Position numbers and translations under genes: made by a program
Origin: Marinactinospora thermotolerans DSM 45154
GTDB lineage: Bacteria; Actinomycetota; Actinomycetes; Streptosporangiales; Streptosporangiaceae
DNA length: 64,000 bases
Reading direction: 5' to 3'
Assembly (NCBI RefSeq): GCF_900167435.1
Contig: NZ_FUWS01000001.1
Coordinates: 637,121 to 701,120, forward strand
The notes under the pieces: generated by a model
Told to the model about the DNA's origin: nothing
The model's database searches: none
The model's input: only the letters and a program-made list of their open reading frames with translations
Part shown: one piece after another, positions 19,142 to 27,222 of the stretch
Layout: each line of letters opens with the position of its first letter
Position numbering within the stretch: the stretch's first letter is position 1

Positions 19142-19568
19142 ATCCACTCCTCATGTCGGGCCCGGTTCCACCGCGCCTGGGGGCTCCCTGACGACGGACA
19201 GCGCGCAGTACGGGGACATCGCTGTACACATGGGACGCAGGGCGGCGTTTCAACGCCACGGTGCCGGGCTGCAATTGCCGGACCTACCTTAGAACATGTT
19301 TGGTTATCGGGGTTGCGCCCAGCCCGGAATGGGAACCGGTTCGTCACCCCATGGCGACGGAGCGCACGGACAGCGCCCCGTCCCAGCCTTCCCTCTGTCG
19401 CCGGAAATCGACAGAAACTCGCAGGTCCGGCGTTTCCTCCCGGAAGGCACCCCTATCGACGCCGGGCTCTACTCACGGAGTGATCACGATTCACACCGGT
19501 TTTCGGACGGGCCGATTTTTCCCTCACGACCCGCCCGAGAGCACCGCCATCGGCCCGCGGGCACCCCT
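19142..19568 (-). other. Long murE-murF intergenic gap, possible internal promoter
   Basis: About 420 bases without a supportable gene inside the otherwise tight cluster. The section around 19285-19320 is AT-richer. On the minus strand it contains TAAGGT, which could serve as a -10 element for a promoter reading into murF, although no good -35 box is visible. Plus-strand frames across it look like non-coding GC-rich sequence. Confidence 0.35.
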
Positions 19569-21173
19569 CTAGGAGTCGCCCACCCGCCAGCGCAGCGCAT
19601 CGCGCAGCACCTCGCGGTCGTCGAACTCCAGGACCCGCCCCGCGACGTACTGGCCGCGCTCGTGGCCCTTGCCCGCCACCACGAGCACGTCACCGGGCTT
19701 GGCGCGTTCCACCGCCATCTGGATGGCCGTGGCGCGGTCGGGCTCGACCGTGATGCGGGCGCGCTCCTCCTGCGGGACCTTCGCGACCCCGTCGAGCATG
19801 CTCGTGATGATCGTGATCGAGTCCTCGGTGCGCGGATTGTCATCGGTCAGGATGACGGCGTCGGCCAACCGCGCGGCCGCCTCGCCCATGAGCGGACGCT
19901 TGGCCCGATCACGGTCGCCACCGCAGCCCACGACGATCGTCAGACGCCCCTCGGTGATGGAACGCAACGAGGAGAGTACCGCCTCGATCGCCCCCGGTTT
20001 GTGGGAGTAGTCGACGATCGCGGTGAAGTTCTGTCCCTCGTCGACGCGCTCCATCCGCCCGGGCACGCCCGGCGCCGCGGCGACCCCCTCGATCGCCTCG
20101 TGCAGCGGGATCCCGGCCTCGACCAGGCCGACGATCGCGGCCATCGCGTTGGAGACGTTGAAGGGGCCGGGCAGCCGCACCGCCGCGTTCGTCTCCAGTC
20201 CGCCCGGGCCGACGATCCGGAAGGTGCTGCCGTCAGGCCCCAGCTCCACGTCGACGGCCCGCCAGTCGGCCTCGGGGTCTCCCTCGGAGGAGAAGGTCGT
20301 CACCGGGACCTCACCGTGGGCGGCGACCATGTCGATGAGCGCCCGCCCGAACCGGTCGTCGCGGTTGACCACCGCGATTCTGGCGAACTCCGGGGTGAAC
20401 AGGCGCGCCTTGGTGTCGAAGTAGTCGCGCAGGTCGGCGTGGAAGTCCAGGTGGTCCTGCGAGAGGTTGGTGAAGATCGCCACGTCGTAGTGGGCGCCAC
20501 CGACCCGGCCCTTGGCCAGGGCGTGGCTGGAGACCTCCATGGCGGCCGCGTCGACGCCACGCTCGCGCATGACCGCGAACAGACCGTGCAGGTCGGTGGA
20601 CTCCGGTGTGGTCAGCGAGGAGTCGACCCGCTCGTCACCGACCCGCATCTCCACGGTGCCGATCAGCCCGGTGCGCCGCCCCGAGGCGCGCAGCCCCGAC
20701 TCGATCAGGTAGGTCACCGTCGTCTTGCCGCTCGTCCCCGTGGTGCCGATGAGCAGCAACTCGTCGGCCGGGTGGCCGTAGACCCAGGCCGCCGCCTCGC
20801 CCAGGACCGCGCGGGGATCTGGGACGGTGAGCACCGGCAGCCCGGTGGCCACGGCGCGTTCGTAGCCCTGCGGATCGGTGAGGATCGCCACGGCGCCGGC
20901 CCGGGCCGCCTGTTCGGCATAGGCGGCGCCGTGCGCCCGTTGACCCGGCAGGGCCGCGTAGAGGTCGCCGGGACGCACCCCGCGGGAGTCGTGCGTGATC
21001 CCCGTGATCGTCGTCTCGGTGACGTCGAGGTCGTCGCCGATGACCGCCGGAGGCACGGCGTCCGTCGTCCCGTCGGGGTCGGGGCGCCCGCCGAAGGCGT
21101 TCGTCTCCAGCAACCGGACGAGTTCGGACAGCGGGCGGAGTTGATTGTGATCAGGTCGCATTACCGGTGGCAC
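19569..21173 (-). CDS. murE: UDP-MurNAc-L-Ala-D-Glu--diamino acid ligase
   Basis: Adds the third residue of the stem peptide. The motif LTDDNPRTED contains the DNPR signature of enzymes that use meso-diaminopimelate, so a meso-DAP wall is inferred. Other motifs are ITHDSRGVRPGDLYAALPG, the ATP loop GTTGTSGKTTVTYL, MEVSSHALAKGRVG and VDYSHKPGAIEAVL. The start is uncertain. A GTG at 21171-21173 sits seven bases after a -10-like TAACCT (21181-21186), as in leaderless mRNAs, and no ribosome site is present. An ATG at 21159-21161 is the alternative. The length is 530-534 residues. Confidence 0.95.
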   Translation of the reverse strand: MPPVMRPDHNQLRPLSELVRLLETNAFGGRPDPDGTTDAVPPAVIGDDLDVTETTITGITHDSRGVRPGDLYAALPGQRAHGAAYAEQAARAGAVAILTDPQGYERAVATGLPVLTVPDPRAVLGEAAAWVYGHPADELLLIGTTGTSGKTTVTYLIESGLRASGRRTGLIGTVEMRVGDERVDSSLTTPESTDLHGLFAVMRERGVDAAAMEVSSHALAKGRVGGAHYDVAIFTNLSQDHLDFHADLRDYFDTKARLFTPEFARIAVVNRDDRFGRALIDMVAAHGEVPVTTFSSEGDPEADWRAVDVELGPDGSTFRIVGPGGLETNAAVRLPGPFNVSNAMAAIVGLVEAGIPLHEAIEGVAAAPGVPGRMERVDEGQNFTAIVDYSHKPGAIEAVLSSLRSITEGRLTIVVGCGGDRDRAKRPLMGEAAARLADAVILTDDNPRTEDSITIITSMLDGVAKVPQEERARITVEPDRATAIQMAVERAKPGDVLVVAGKGHERGQYVAGRVLEFDDREVLRDALRWRVGDS

Positions 21174-21275
21174 GCCGATGAGGTTATCCGTTGTGACCCA
21201 CCCGGGGTTAATCCACACGCCCGCGCGGCATGGCCCCGCGCCTCCCCTCGGACGGGAGACCAGGACGTCCGCACC

Positions 21276-23231
21276 TCACTCGAACAGGCGGATGTTGGGC
21301 TGCTCGGTCGCCGTCGGCGGGATCTGCAACGTCTTCAGCGCGAAGGACATCACATCGGTGAACACCGGAGCCGCCGCCTCGCCCCCGTAGTACTGCTCCT
21401 TGGGGTTGTGCAGGACGACCTGGACGATGAGCTCCGGATCGTCGGCCGGCGCCATGCCGACGAACGTACTGGTGTAGCCCCCGGTGTCATAGCTCCCCGT
21501 GTCGGGGTCGACCCGGTTGGCGGTGCCGGTCTTGCCCGCGACCCGGTAGCCCGGGATACGGGCGTCCTGGGCGGTCCCGTGTTCACCGGTCACCGCCTCG
21601 AGCATCAACCTGAGTTCCCTGGCGGTCTCCTCGGAGATGACCCGCTCCTTGGCCGGCTCCGGTGCCGGGCGGAACTCGCCGTTCTCGTCGGTGCTGCCCG
21701 CGATGACCGTGGGTTCGACGCGCACGCCGTCGTTGGCGACCGTCGCGTAGACGCTCGCCATCTGGACGGCGTTGACGGAGATGCCGTGTCCAAAGGAGAT
21801 CGACGCCAGCTGGGTCCCCCACCACTCGTCGGGCGCGGTGAGGATGCCGCTGTTCTCCCCTGGCAGTCCCAGACCGCTGGGCTCGCCGAAGCCGAACTTG
21901 CCGAGATACTCGTACAGCCCTTCCGCGCCGACGTCCTCGGCGACCTTGATCGTGCCGACATTGCTCGACGTCGCCATGATCCCGTTGAGCGTCATCCGCT
22001 GGGTCGGATGGTTGTGGGAGTCGCGGAACGTCTCGCCGTGGCGACGGATGGAGTCGGGCACCGTGTAGACGGTGTCCGGGGTGACCACGTCCTCCTCCAA
22101 GGCCGCCGCCGCGGTGATCACCTTGTTGGTGCTGCCCGGCTCGAAAGCGGCCGACAAGGCCCCATTGGCGCGCTGTTCGGGTGTCGACTCCTCGATGGCG
22201 TCCGGGTCGTAGGTGGGGTAGTTGGCCATCGCGACGATCTCGCCGGTGGGCCGCATCACGATCACGCTGCCGCTGTCGGCCCCCAGTTCCCCGGCCCGTT
22301 GGGCGAGGGCCTGCTGGGCCCGCCACTGGACGTCCTGGTCCAGGGTGAGCCGCACGTCGTGGCCGGGGACCGGTTCCTTGGCGACGCCGTTGGCCATGGG
22401 GATCTCGGTGCCGCCCGTGCCGAGTTCGACCTGCCTGCTGCCGGGGTCGCCGGCGAGCGTATCCTCCAAGACGCTCTCCAGGCCCTCCAGGCCGTGCCCG
22501 TCGGTGCCGACGAAGCCGACGAGGTTGGCCGCCCCGGTCTCCTCGGGGTAGACGCGCTTGTAGGCGGTCTCGGCGGCCACCCCCTGGAGGTCCAGCTCGT
22601 CGAGTTCCTTCCACTCCTCGAGCGGGACCTCGCGCGCGATCACCTGGTAGCGGCTGTCGTCGGAGTCCACCTTGCGGGCGACCTCCTCCTCGGGCAGGTC
22701 GAAGCGGCGCGACAGCTCGGTGACGATCGTGTCGCGCTCGTCGGCCTTGACGTCGTAGGGGTCCACGAAGACGGTGCGCACCTCGACCGACATCGCGAAC
22801 GGCCGCCCATCGGCGTCGGTGATCGATCCGCGCGTGGTCGGGATCTCCGTCTCGCTGAGGCGCAGCTCGGCGGCCGCCGAGGCGTAGGAGGCGGCCTCGA
22901 TCCCTTGGATCTGCACCAGCCGCCCCGCGAAGACCAACAGCACCACCCCCATCAGGGCCAGGGCGATCCTGATGCGCGGGCCCGGATCACTACGGCGGAA
23001 CCGTCGCCGCAGCGGTGGAACCGGGCCACGCGGGGGGCGGCGGGACGGGACGGCCTTCCCGCGCGGGCGTGGCCTGCCCCCCTTCGCCGCCGTGCCCGTC
23101 CGGGCCGGATCCACCGACCCGCGTGGCCGGCCCTGCCCCCCGTTCTCCCGCGGAGACGTCCCCTTGACCGTGCGGTCGGGGGTGCCACGGCGCCGGGGGT
23201 TGCGAGGGCGGGGGTCACGGGGTGTGCTCAC
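21276..23231 (-). CDS. ftsI: FtsI-type class B penicillin-binding protein (septal transpeptidase)
   Basis: Cross-links septal peptidoglycan; partner of FtsW. The 651-residue protein has a long basic, Pro/Arg-rich cytoplasmic tail (1-85), one membrane helix (about 88-108) and a PBP dimerisation domain (TTRGSITDADGRPFA). The transpeptidase domain carries GSTNK with the nucleophile Ser367 and Lys370, the SSN motif at 422-424 and a VAGKTGTAN motif. It ends QPNIRLFE and has no PASTA domains. The start is GTG at 23229-23231, with AGGAGG just upstream. It lies between the ftsL-like gene and murE, the standard order. Confidence 0.96.
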   Translation of the reverse strand: MSTPRDPRPRNPRRRGTPDRTVKGTSPRENGGQGRPRGSVDPARTGTAAKGGRPRPRGKAVPSRRPPRGPVPPLRRRFRRSDPGPRIRIALALMGVVLLVFAGRLVQIQGIEAASYASAAAELRLSETEIPTTRGSITDADGRPFAMSVEVRTVFVDPYDVKADERDTIVTELSRRFDLPEEEVARKVDSDDSRYQVIAREVPLEEWKELDELDLQGVAAETAYKRVYPEETGAANLVGFVGTDGHGLEGLESVLEDTLAGDPGSRQVELGTGGTEIPMANGVAKEPVPGHDVRLTLDQDVQWRAQQALAQRAGELGADSGSVIVMRPTGEIVAMANYPTYDPDAIEESTPEQRANGALSAAFEPGSTNKVITAAAALEEDVVTPDTVYTVPDSIRRHGETFRDSHNHPTQRMTLNGIMATSSNVGTIKVAEDVGAEGLYEYLGKFGFGEPSGLGLPGENSGILTAPDEWWGTQLASISFGHGISVNAVQMASVYATVANDGVRVEPTVIAGSTDENGEFRPAPEPAKERVISEETARELRLMLEAVTGEHGTAQDARIPGYRVAGKTGTANRVDPDTGSYDTGGYTSTFVGMAPADDPELIVQVVLHNPKEQYYGGEAAAPVFTDVMSFALKTLQIPPTATEQPNIRLFE

Positions 23232-23309
23232 CTTGCCTCCTTCACCGGTTCACCGACGCGGGCCCGCGCTCGGCGGCCCCGTCCCCCCGGTCTGCGCCGG
23301 CCACGCCCT

Positions 23310-23834
23310 TCACCGGGCCTCCCCGTCGACCTCGCCGGGGTCTCCGGTTCCGGGCAGCCCGCTGTCGGCCCCGCCTTCGTCACCGCCCCGGACCTCGCCG
23401 GTGCGGGTGTCGATGAACTGCGGCGCCTCGCCCGGCACCATACCGAGCTCTTCTGCCTGGCGGGCCAGCGCGTCGGGCGACTCGGCCTGGACGACGAGCT
23501 CCTGTAGGCGCTGCTGCTCGTGGGAGAGTTCCCGGTTCTCCCTCTGCAACTCCCCGATCTCGAAGGCGTCCTCGGTCAGGACGGTGCGCAGCGCCAGCAG
23601 GACCACCAGGGCGCCGCCGAGCAGGGCGAGGACGAGCAGGACGAAGGGCATGCGCGGTGGCTGCGCCGTCGCGGCGGGTCGGGAAGCGGGGCGGGGGACC
23701 GGCCGGGACGGCGTCGCGGCGCGCCGCGCGGACACATCGCGCGGACGGTGGGCTCTGCTCCGGGGGACCGATGCCGTCGCGGCGTGTCCGGCCGTCCGCC
23801 CGCGCCGGGCCTTGTCCTCGATCGCACTGCTCAT
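23310..23834 (-). CDS. FtsL-like septum formation initiator protein
   Basis: A 174-residue bitopic protein with a basic, disordered cytoplasmic region of about 60 residues, one membrane helix (MPFVLLVLALLGGALVVLLAL) and a short coiled coil (IGELQRENRELSHEQQRLQEL). An FtsL/FtsB-type segment (SPDALARQAEELGMVPGEAPQF) and an acidic tail follow. Position between rsmH and ftsI matches FtsL, which joins FtsB and FtsQ to activate FtsWI. Sequence alone cannot exclude a DivIC/FtsB label, so no symbol is assigned. The ATG is at 23832-23834. The 234 bases to rsmH show no gene. Confidence 0.88.
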   Translation of the reverse strand: MSSAIEDKARRGRTAGHAATASVPRSRAHRPRDVSARRAATPSRPVPRPASRPAATAQPPRMPFVLLVLALLGGALVVLLALRTVLTEDAFEIGELQRENRELSHEQQRLQELVVQAESPDALARQAEELGMVPGEAPQFIDTRTGEVRGGDEGGADSGLPGTGDPGEVDGEAR

Positions 23835-24068
23835 ACCGCGCTCTCCCGTTCCCCTTCGGCGCCCAAGCGGACAGACGCGCCCCCGGTCTGCGCACCGGTC
23901 GTGGCGTGGGGGCGTGTTCGCCCCCTGCCGGCGCGGCCCGCGGCCCGGGTGTCGCCGTTCCCCTGCGGCTCGCTCATCCCTGTCCCCTGTTTACTCCCGG
24001 TCCGGCTGGTCCGGTCCCGCGCCCGTTGCTTCCCCATTCACGGCGCGTCATCCCTCAGCCGTCCCTCG

Positions 24069-25109
24069 TCACGCCCTGCGGACCCGCTCGGCGGCCCGCA
24101 GGCGCGCCGAGGCGGCACGGGGGTTGCGGGCGTTCTCCTCCTGTGAGGGCAGTTCCGCCCCGCGGGTGAGCAGGCGGAGTTCGGGTTGCCGGTCAGGAAG
24201 CGGAACCGGCAGGTCGGGAGGTGTGGTGTCGGTGGCCAGCGCCGCCAGCGCGCGCTTGGTGATGCGGTCCTCCAGTGAGTGGTAGGACAGCACCGCGATC
24301 CGTCCCCCGACCGCGAGCCGGGACAGGGCCGCGGGCAGCGCGCGTTCCAGGATGGGAAGTTCCGCGTTCACCTCGATACGCAGCGCCTGGAAGGTGCGTT
24401 TGGCCGGGTTTCCGCCTGTGCGCCGGGTGGCGGCCGGGATCGCGCCGCGAACGAGGTCGGCCAGACGGCGGGTGGAGTCGATCGGCCCGCCCGCCCGCTC
24501 ACGGACGATGGCCTGGGCGATGCGCGCGGCGAAACGCTCCTCGCCGTAGACCCGCAGGACGCGGGCGAGTTCGGCGGCGGAGTAGGTGTTGACGACGTCG
24601 GCCGCGGTGAGCCCCCGCGTGGGATCCATCCGCATGTCCAGCGGCGCGTCGTAGGAGTAGGCGAAGCCCCGTTCCGCCTCGTCGAGCTGGGGCGAGGAGA
24701 CCCCGAGGTCGAGAAGGACACCGTGGACCTCGGCGATCCCGAGGTCGTCAAGGGCGCGCGGGATCTCGTCGTAGACGGCGTGGACGTAGTCGACCCGCTC
24801 CGCGAACGGAGCGAGGCGACGGGCGCTGCGCTCCAACGCGCTGGGATCGCGGTCGACACCGACCACCCGGAGCCGCGGATGGGCGCGTAGCAGGGCCTCG
24901 GAGTGGCCGCCGAGCCCCAGTGTGCCGTCCACGAGGACGGGCCGCTCGCCTTCCAGCGCCGGGGAGAGGACCTCGACGATCCGCTCCAGCATGACCGGCA
25001 CGTGCTTGGGCCGATCCTCCAACGGACCCTCGTGCCCCTCCGCGGCCCTCGCGACATCGGTCGTCTTCGCCGACGCCCCGTCCACGGCCTCCGGTCCGGG
25101 ATCGACCAT
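24069..25109 (-). CDS. rsmH: 16S rRNA (cytosine-1402-N4)-methyltransferase
   Basis: Methylates N4 of C1402 in the ribosomal P site, using S-adenosylmethionine. The core is unmistakable: [15 protein letters not shown], the SAM motif [35 protein letters not shown] split by the DLG-SSPQ core, [28 protein letters not shown] and [10 protein letters not shown]. From the ATG at 25107-25109 it has 346 residues, including a variable 35-residue N-terminus; an in-frame GTG two codons earlier is also possible. GGGGGA lies upstream. It is the second gene of the dcw cluster, 305 bases after mraZ. Confidence 0.95.
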   Translation of the reverse strand: MVDPGPEAVDGASAKTTDVARAAEGHEGPLEDRPKHVPVMLERIVEVLSPALEGERPVLVDGTLGLGGHSEALLRAHPRLRVVGVDRDPSALERSARRLAPFAERVDYVHAVYDEIPRALDDLGIAEVHGVLLDLGVSSPQLDEAERGFAYSYDAPLDMRMDPTRGLTAADVVNTYSAAELARVLRVYGEERFAARIAQAIVRERAGGPIDSTRRLADLVRGAIPAATRRTGGNPAKRTFQALRIEVNAELPILERALPAALSRLAVGGRIAVLSYHSLEDRITKRALAALATDTTPPDLPVPLPDRQPELRLLTRGAELPSQEENARNPRAASARLRAAERVRRA

Positions 25110-25414
25110 CAGCACTCTTCCCCCTTGAATCGCTACTTCTTCAGTCGTCGGTGCCGGGCTCGGGTGCGGCCCGATCGACGTCCCTCGTGATCGTGACAGC
25201 ACCCGGTGTCGACAACCGGACCAGACCGCCCCGGTCCGGCCCCCGGACGCGGCACGCGGAGCCGCTGTGACCCGCCTTTCGCCGTCTGGCGCCGGGGAAG
25301 ATGCGTCAGCCGGCGTTCCTGCGCGTCTGGAGGCCGTGACCGGACGGGATTCGACGGTCGTGACCCGTGGACCCGCCGGACCGGCCGTCGAACCGGCGCG
25401 GCGACGCCTTGGGG
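25110..25414 (-). other. mraZ-rsmH intergenic region (305 bases)
   Basis: No gene is supported here. The gap is long, because mraZ and rsmH usually lie close together. It contains several GC-rich inverted segments, including one near 25220-25255 (GGACC... GGTCC) that could fold as a leader or attenuator hairpin. No promoter hexamers stand out. Confidence 0.3.
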
Positions 25415-25846
25415 TCACAGCACCCCCGGCAACACCTCCTCCGACAACTCCGCGAACGCCTGCTCCTGTTCGGTCTCGTAATCGGCCCAGGCTCGCGCGT
25501 CCCAGATCTCCAGGCGCGTGTTGGCCCCGATGACAACGCAGTCGCGGCCGAGTCCCGCGTAGGAGCGCAGACTCTGCGGGACCGTGACCCGGCCCTGCTT
25601 GTCGGGCGTCTCGTCGGACGCACTGGCGAAGAAGACGCGACCGTGGTCGCGCACCGACTTGGCGGTGACGGGTGCGGAACGGAGGGCGTCGGTGATGCGC
25701 TGGAACTCGTGCACAGGAAAGACGTAGAGACAGCGCTCCTGGCCTTTCGTGATCACCAGTCCCCCCGACAGTTCGTCGCGGTACTTCGCCGGAAGGAACA
25801 GTCGTCCCTTCTCATCGAGGCGTAGCGCGTGGGTGCCGAGGAACAC
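25415..25846 (-). CDS. mraZ: MraZ, transcriptional regulator of the dcw cluster
   Basis: A 143-residue DNA-binding protein that forms ring-shaped oligomers and controls its own dcw promoter. Two SpoVT/AbrB-like swapped-hairpin domains are visible from their DxxGR...P repeats: [16 protein letters not shown] at about residue 10 and [16 protein letters not shown] at about residue 90. The start is GTG at 25844-25846, giving the family N-terminus (M)[19 protein letters not shown] lies nine bases upstream. A longer reading frame upstream would run into the promoter repeats and is rejected. It is the first gene of the cluster. Confidence 0.95.
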   Translation of the reverse strand: MFLGTHALRLDEKGRLFLPAKYRDELSGGLVITKGQERCLYVFPVHEFQRITDALRSAPVTAKSVRDHGRVFFASASDETPDKQGRVTVPQSLRSYAGLGRDCVVIGANTRLEIWDARAWADYETEQEQAFAELSEEVLPGVL

Positions 25847-25886
25847 CGGTTCCCACCTCCCACCGACCCGATGGAGCGGCGCCCCG

Positions 25887-25928
25887 CTCCACGGTGCCCC
25901 ACTGTACTCCACTCTCCTCCACGGTCAA
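25887..25928 (-). promoter_or_regulatory. mraZ promoter with MraZ-box direct repeats
   Basis: On the minus strand four hexamers GTGGAG, GTGGAG, GTGGGG and GTGGAG begin exactly every 10 bases (25917-25922, 25907-25912, 25897-25902, 25887-25892). They overlap a promoter: TTGACC (25923-25928), a 16-base spacer, then TACAGT (25901-25906). The array ends 40 bases before the mraZ GTG. Direct repeats with helical spacing are how ring-shaped MraZ binds its own promoter in other bacteria. Autorepression is inferred. Confidence 0.75.
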
Positions 25929-26103
25929 CAGATTCCGCGGTCGCCCCACCCGCCCCCAGCGAGCATCGAAGCACTTCAGAGGGGGAGGAGCGAAACGATC
26001 CGGACGTGTCGGGCCGCGGGGCCCGTCACGGCGTGACGCGCCCCGGGGATCCGCCGGTGAGGCGGGTCACGGCGGGAGCCCGGACGTACTCTCCGGTTCC
26101 GGT

Positions 26104-26131
26104 TTGCAAAGCCCCGCTTTACGCCTAGCCT
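26104..26131 (+). promoter_or_regulatory. Candidate promoter of the MoxR-DUF58-transglutaminase operon
   Basis: TTGCAA (26104-26109) and TAGCCT (26126-26131) are separated by 16 bases, about 35 bases before the MoxR start codon. It is divergent from the mraZ promoter, about 180 bases away. Confidence 0.45.
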
Positions 26132-26166
26132 CAAGTCGTCGGAGCAGGCGGGGCGGGAGGGGACAG

Positions 26167-27153
26167 GTGTCACTGGACACGCGGCTCACCGGACGAGACG
26201 ACGAGGCCGTGCATGACGTCGGCGCGGTCCTGGACACCGCCGACCGCATCCGGACGGCCGTCGAAACCGTGATCGAGGGCAAGACCGAGGTCGTGCGGAT
26301 CGCGCTGACCGTCCTCCTGGCCGAGGGGCACCTGCTCATCGAGGACATCCCCGGCGTCGGCAAGACGATGCTGGCCAAGGCGCTGGCCCGGTCGATCGAC
26401 TGCTCCGTCAGCCGGATCCAGTTCACCCCGGACCTGCTTCCCGGCGACATCACCGGAGTCAACGCCTACCACCAGGAACGCCACGAGTTCGAGTTCGTCC
26501 CGGGGCCGGTCTTCGCGAACATCGTCGTGGGCGACGAGATCAACCGGGCCTCGCCCAAGACCCAGTCGGCGCTGCTGGAGTGCATGGAGGAGAGCCAGGT
26601 CAGCGTCGACGGCGAGACCCGCGAGCTGGAACGGCCCTTCATGGTGGTGGCCACCCAGAACCCGGTGGACATGGAGGGGACCTATCCCCTGCCCGAGGCG
26701 CAACGCGACCGTTTCATGGCCCGCGTCGCCATCGGCTACCCCTCCCCTCAGGCCGAACTCGACATGATCGACACCCACGGATCCCGGTCGCCGCTGGCGG
26801 GGCTGGAGCCGGTGGCCAAGGCCGCGGACGTCCAGAACATGATCGACCGGGTCCGCGCCATCCACGTCTCCCCCTCCGTGCGCCGCTACGCGGTCGACCT
26901 CGTCTCGGCCACCCGTTCCTCCCCCGCGCTGCGGTTGGGAGCGTCGCCGCGCGCGACCCTGCACCTGGTCCGCGCGGCACGCGCCTACGCCGCGTTGGAG
27001 GCGCGCTCCTACGTCATCCCCGACGACCTCCAGGCCCTGGCGGTCCCCGTCCTCTCCCACCGGTTGCTCCCCAGCACCGAGGCGCGGATCGAGGGGCTGC
27101 CCGTCGAACAGGTCGTCCGCGACCTCGTCGCCAGGATCCCGGTTCCCGACTGA
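26167..27153 (+). CDS. MoxR-family AAA+ ATPase
   Basis: Chaperone-like AAA+ ATPase of 328 residues. The Walker A motif is IPGVGKT at 61-67, Walker B is IVVGDEIN at about 119-126, and the sensor region reads VATQNPVDMEGTYPLPEAQRDRF. The AAA lid lies in the last 100 residues. MoxR proteins next to DUF58 and transglutaminase-like genes are a widespread trio thought to help assemble or activate surface or enzyme complexes; no target has been shown here. The start is GTG at 26167-26169, with GGAGG six bases upstream; a longer upstream frame has no family similarity. The protein is a paralogue of the ATPase at 49952-50890. Confidence 0.94.
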   Translation: MSLDTRLTGRDDEAVHDVGAVLDTADRIRTAVETVIEGKTEVVRIALTVLLAEGHLLIEDIPGVGKTMLAKALARSIDCSVSRIQFTPDLLPGDITGVNAYHQERHEFEFVPGPVFANIVVGDEINRASPKTQSALLECMEESQVSVDGETRELERPFMVVATQNPVDMEGTYPLPEAQRDRFMARVAIGYPSPQAELDMIDTHGSRSPLAGLEPVAKAADVQNMIDRVRAIHVSPSVRRYAVDLVSATRSSPALRLGASPRATLHLVRAARAYAALEARSYVIPDDLQALAVPVLSHRLLPSTEARIEGLPVEQVVRDLVARIPVPD

Positions 27154-27168
27154 CCCGAGGACACCTCC

Positions 27169-27222
27169 ATGAACGCCGTCCTGCGCCCCGCCGTTCCGGT
27201 CCGGCCGGAGACGGGGTCGTGA
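27169..27222 (+). CDS. Possible 17-codon coupled small ORF
   Basis: ATG at 27169-27171 is preceded by GAGG at eight bases. It opens a 17-residue frame (MNAVLRPAVPVRPETGS) whose TGA overlaps the next gene's GTG in the sequence GTGA. It fills the 65-base gap between the MoxR stop and the DUF58 start. It could be a real small protein, a coupling leader, or chance. The composition (Pro, Val, Arg) gives no hint of function. Confidence 0.3.
   Translation: MNAVLRPAVPVRPETGS

Noticed and set aside
19296..23507. A 1403-codon open frame on the plus strand opposite murE and ftsI
   Set aside because: It is the antisense shadow of well-supported genes in high-GC DNA; its translation has no family motifs and both minus-strand genes have intact active sites.
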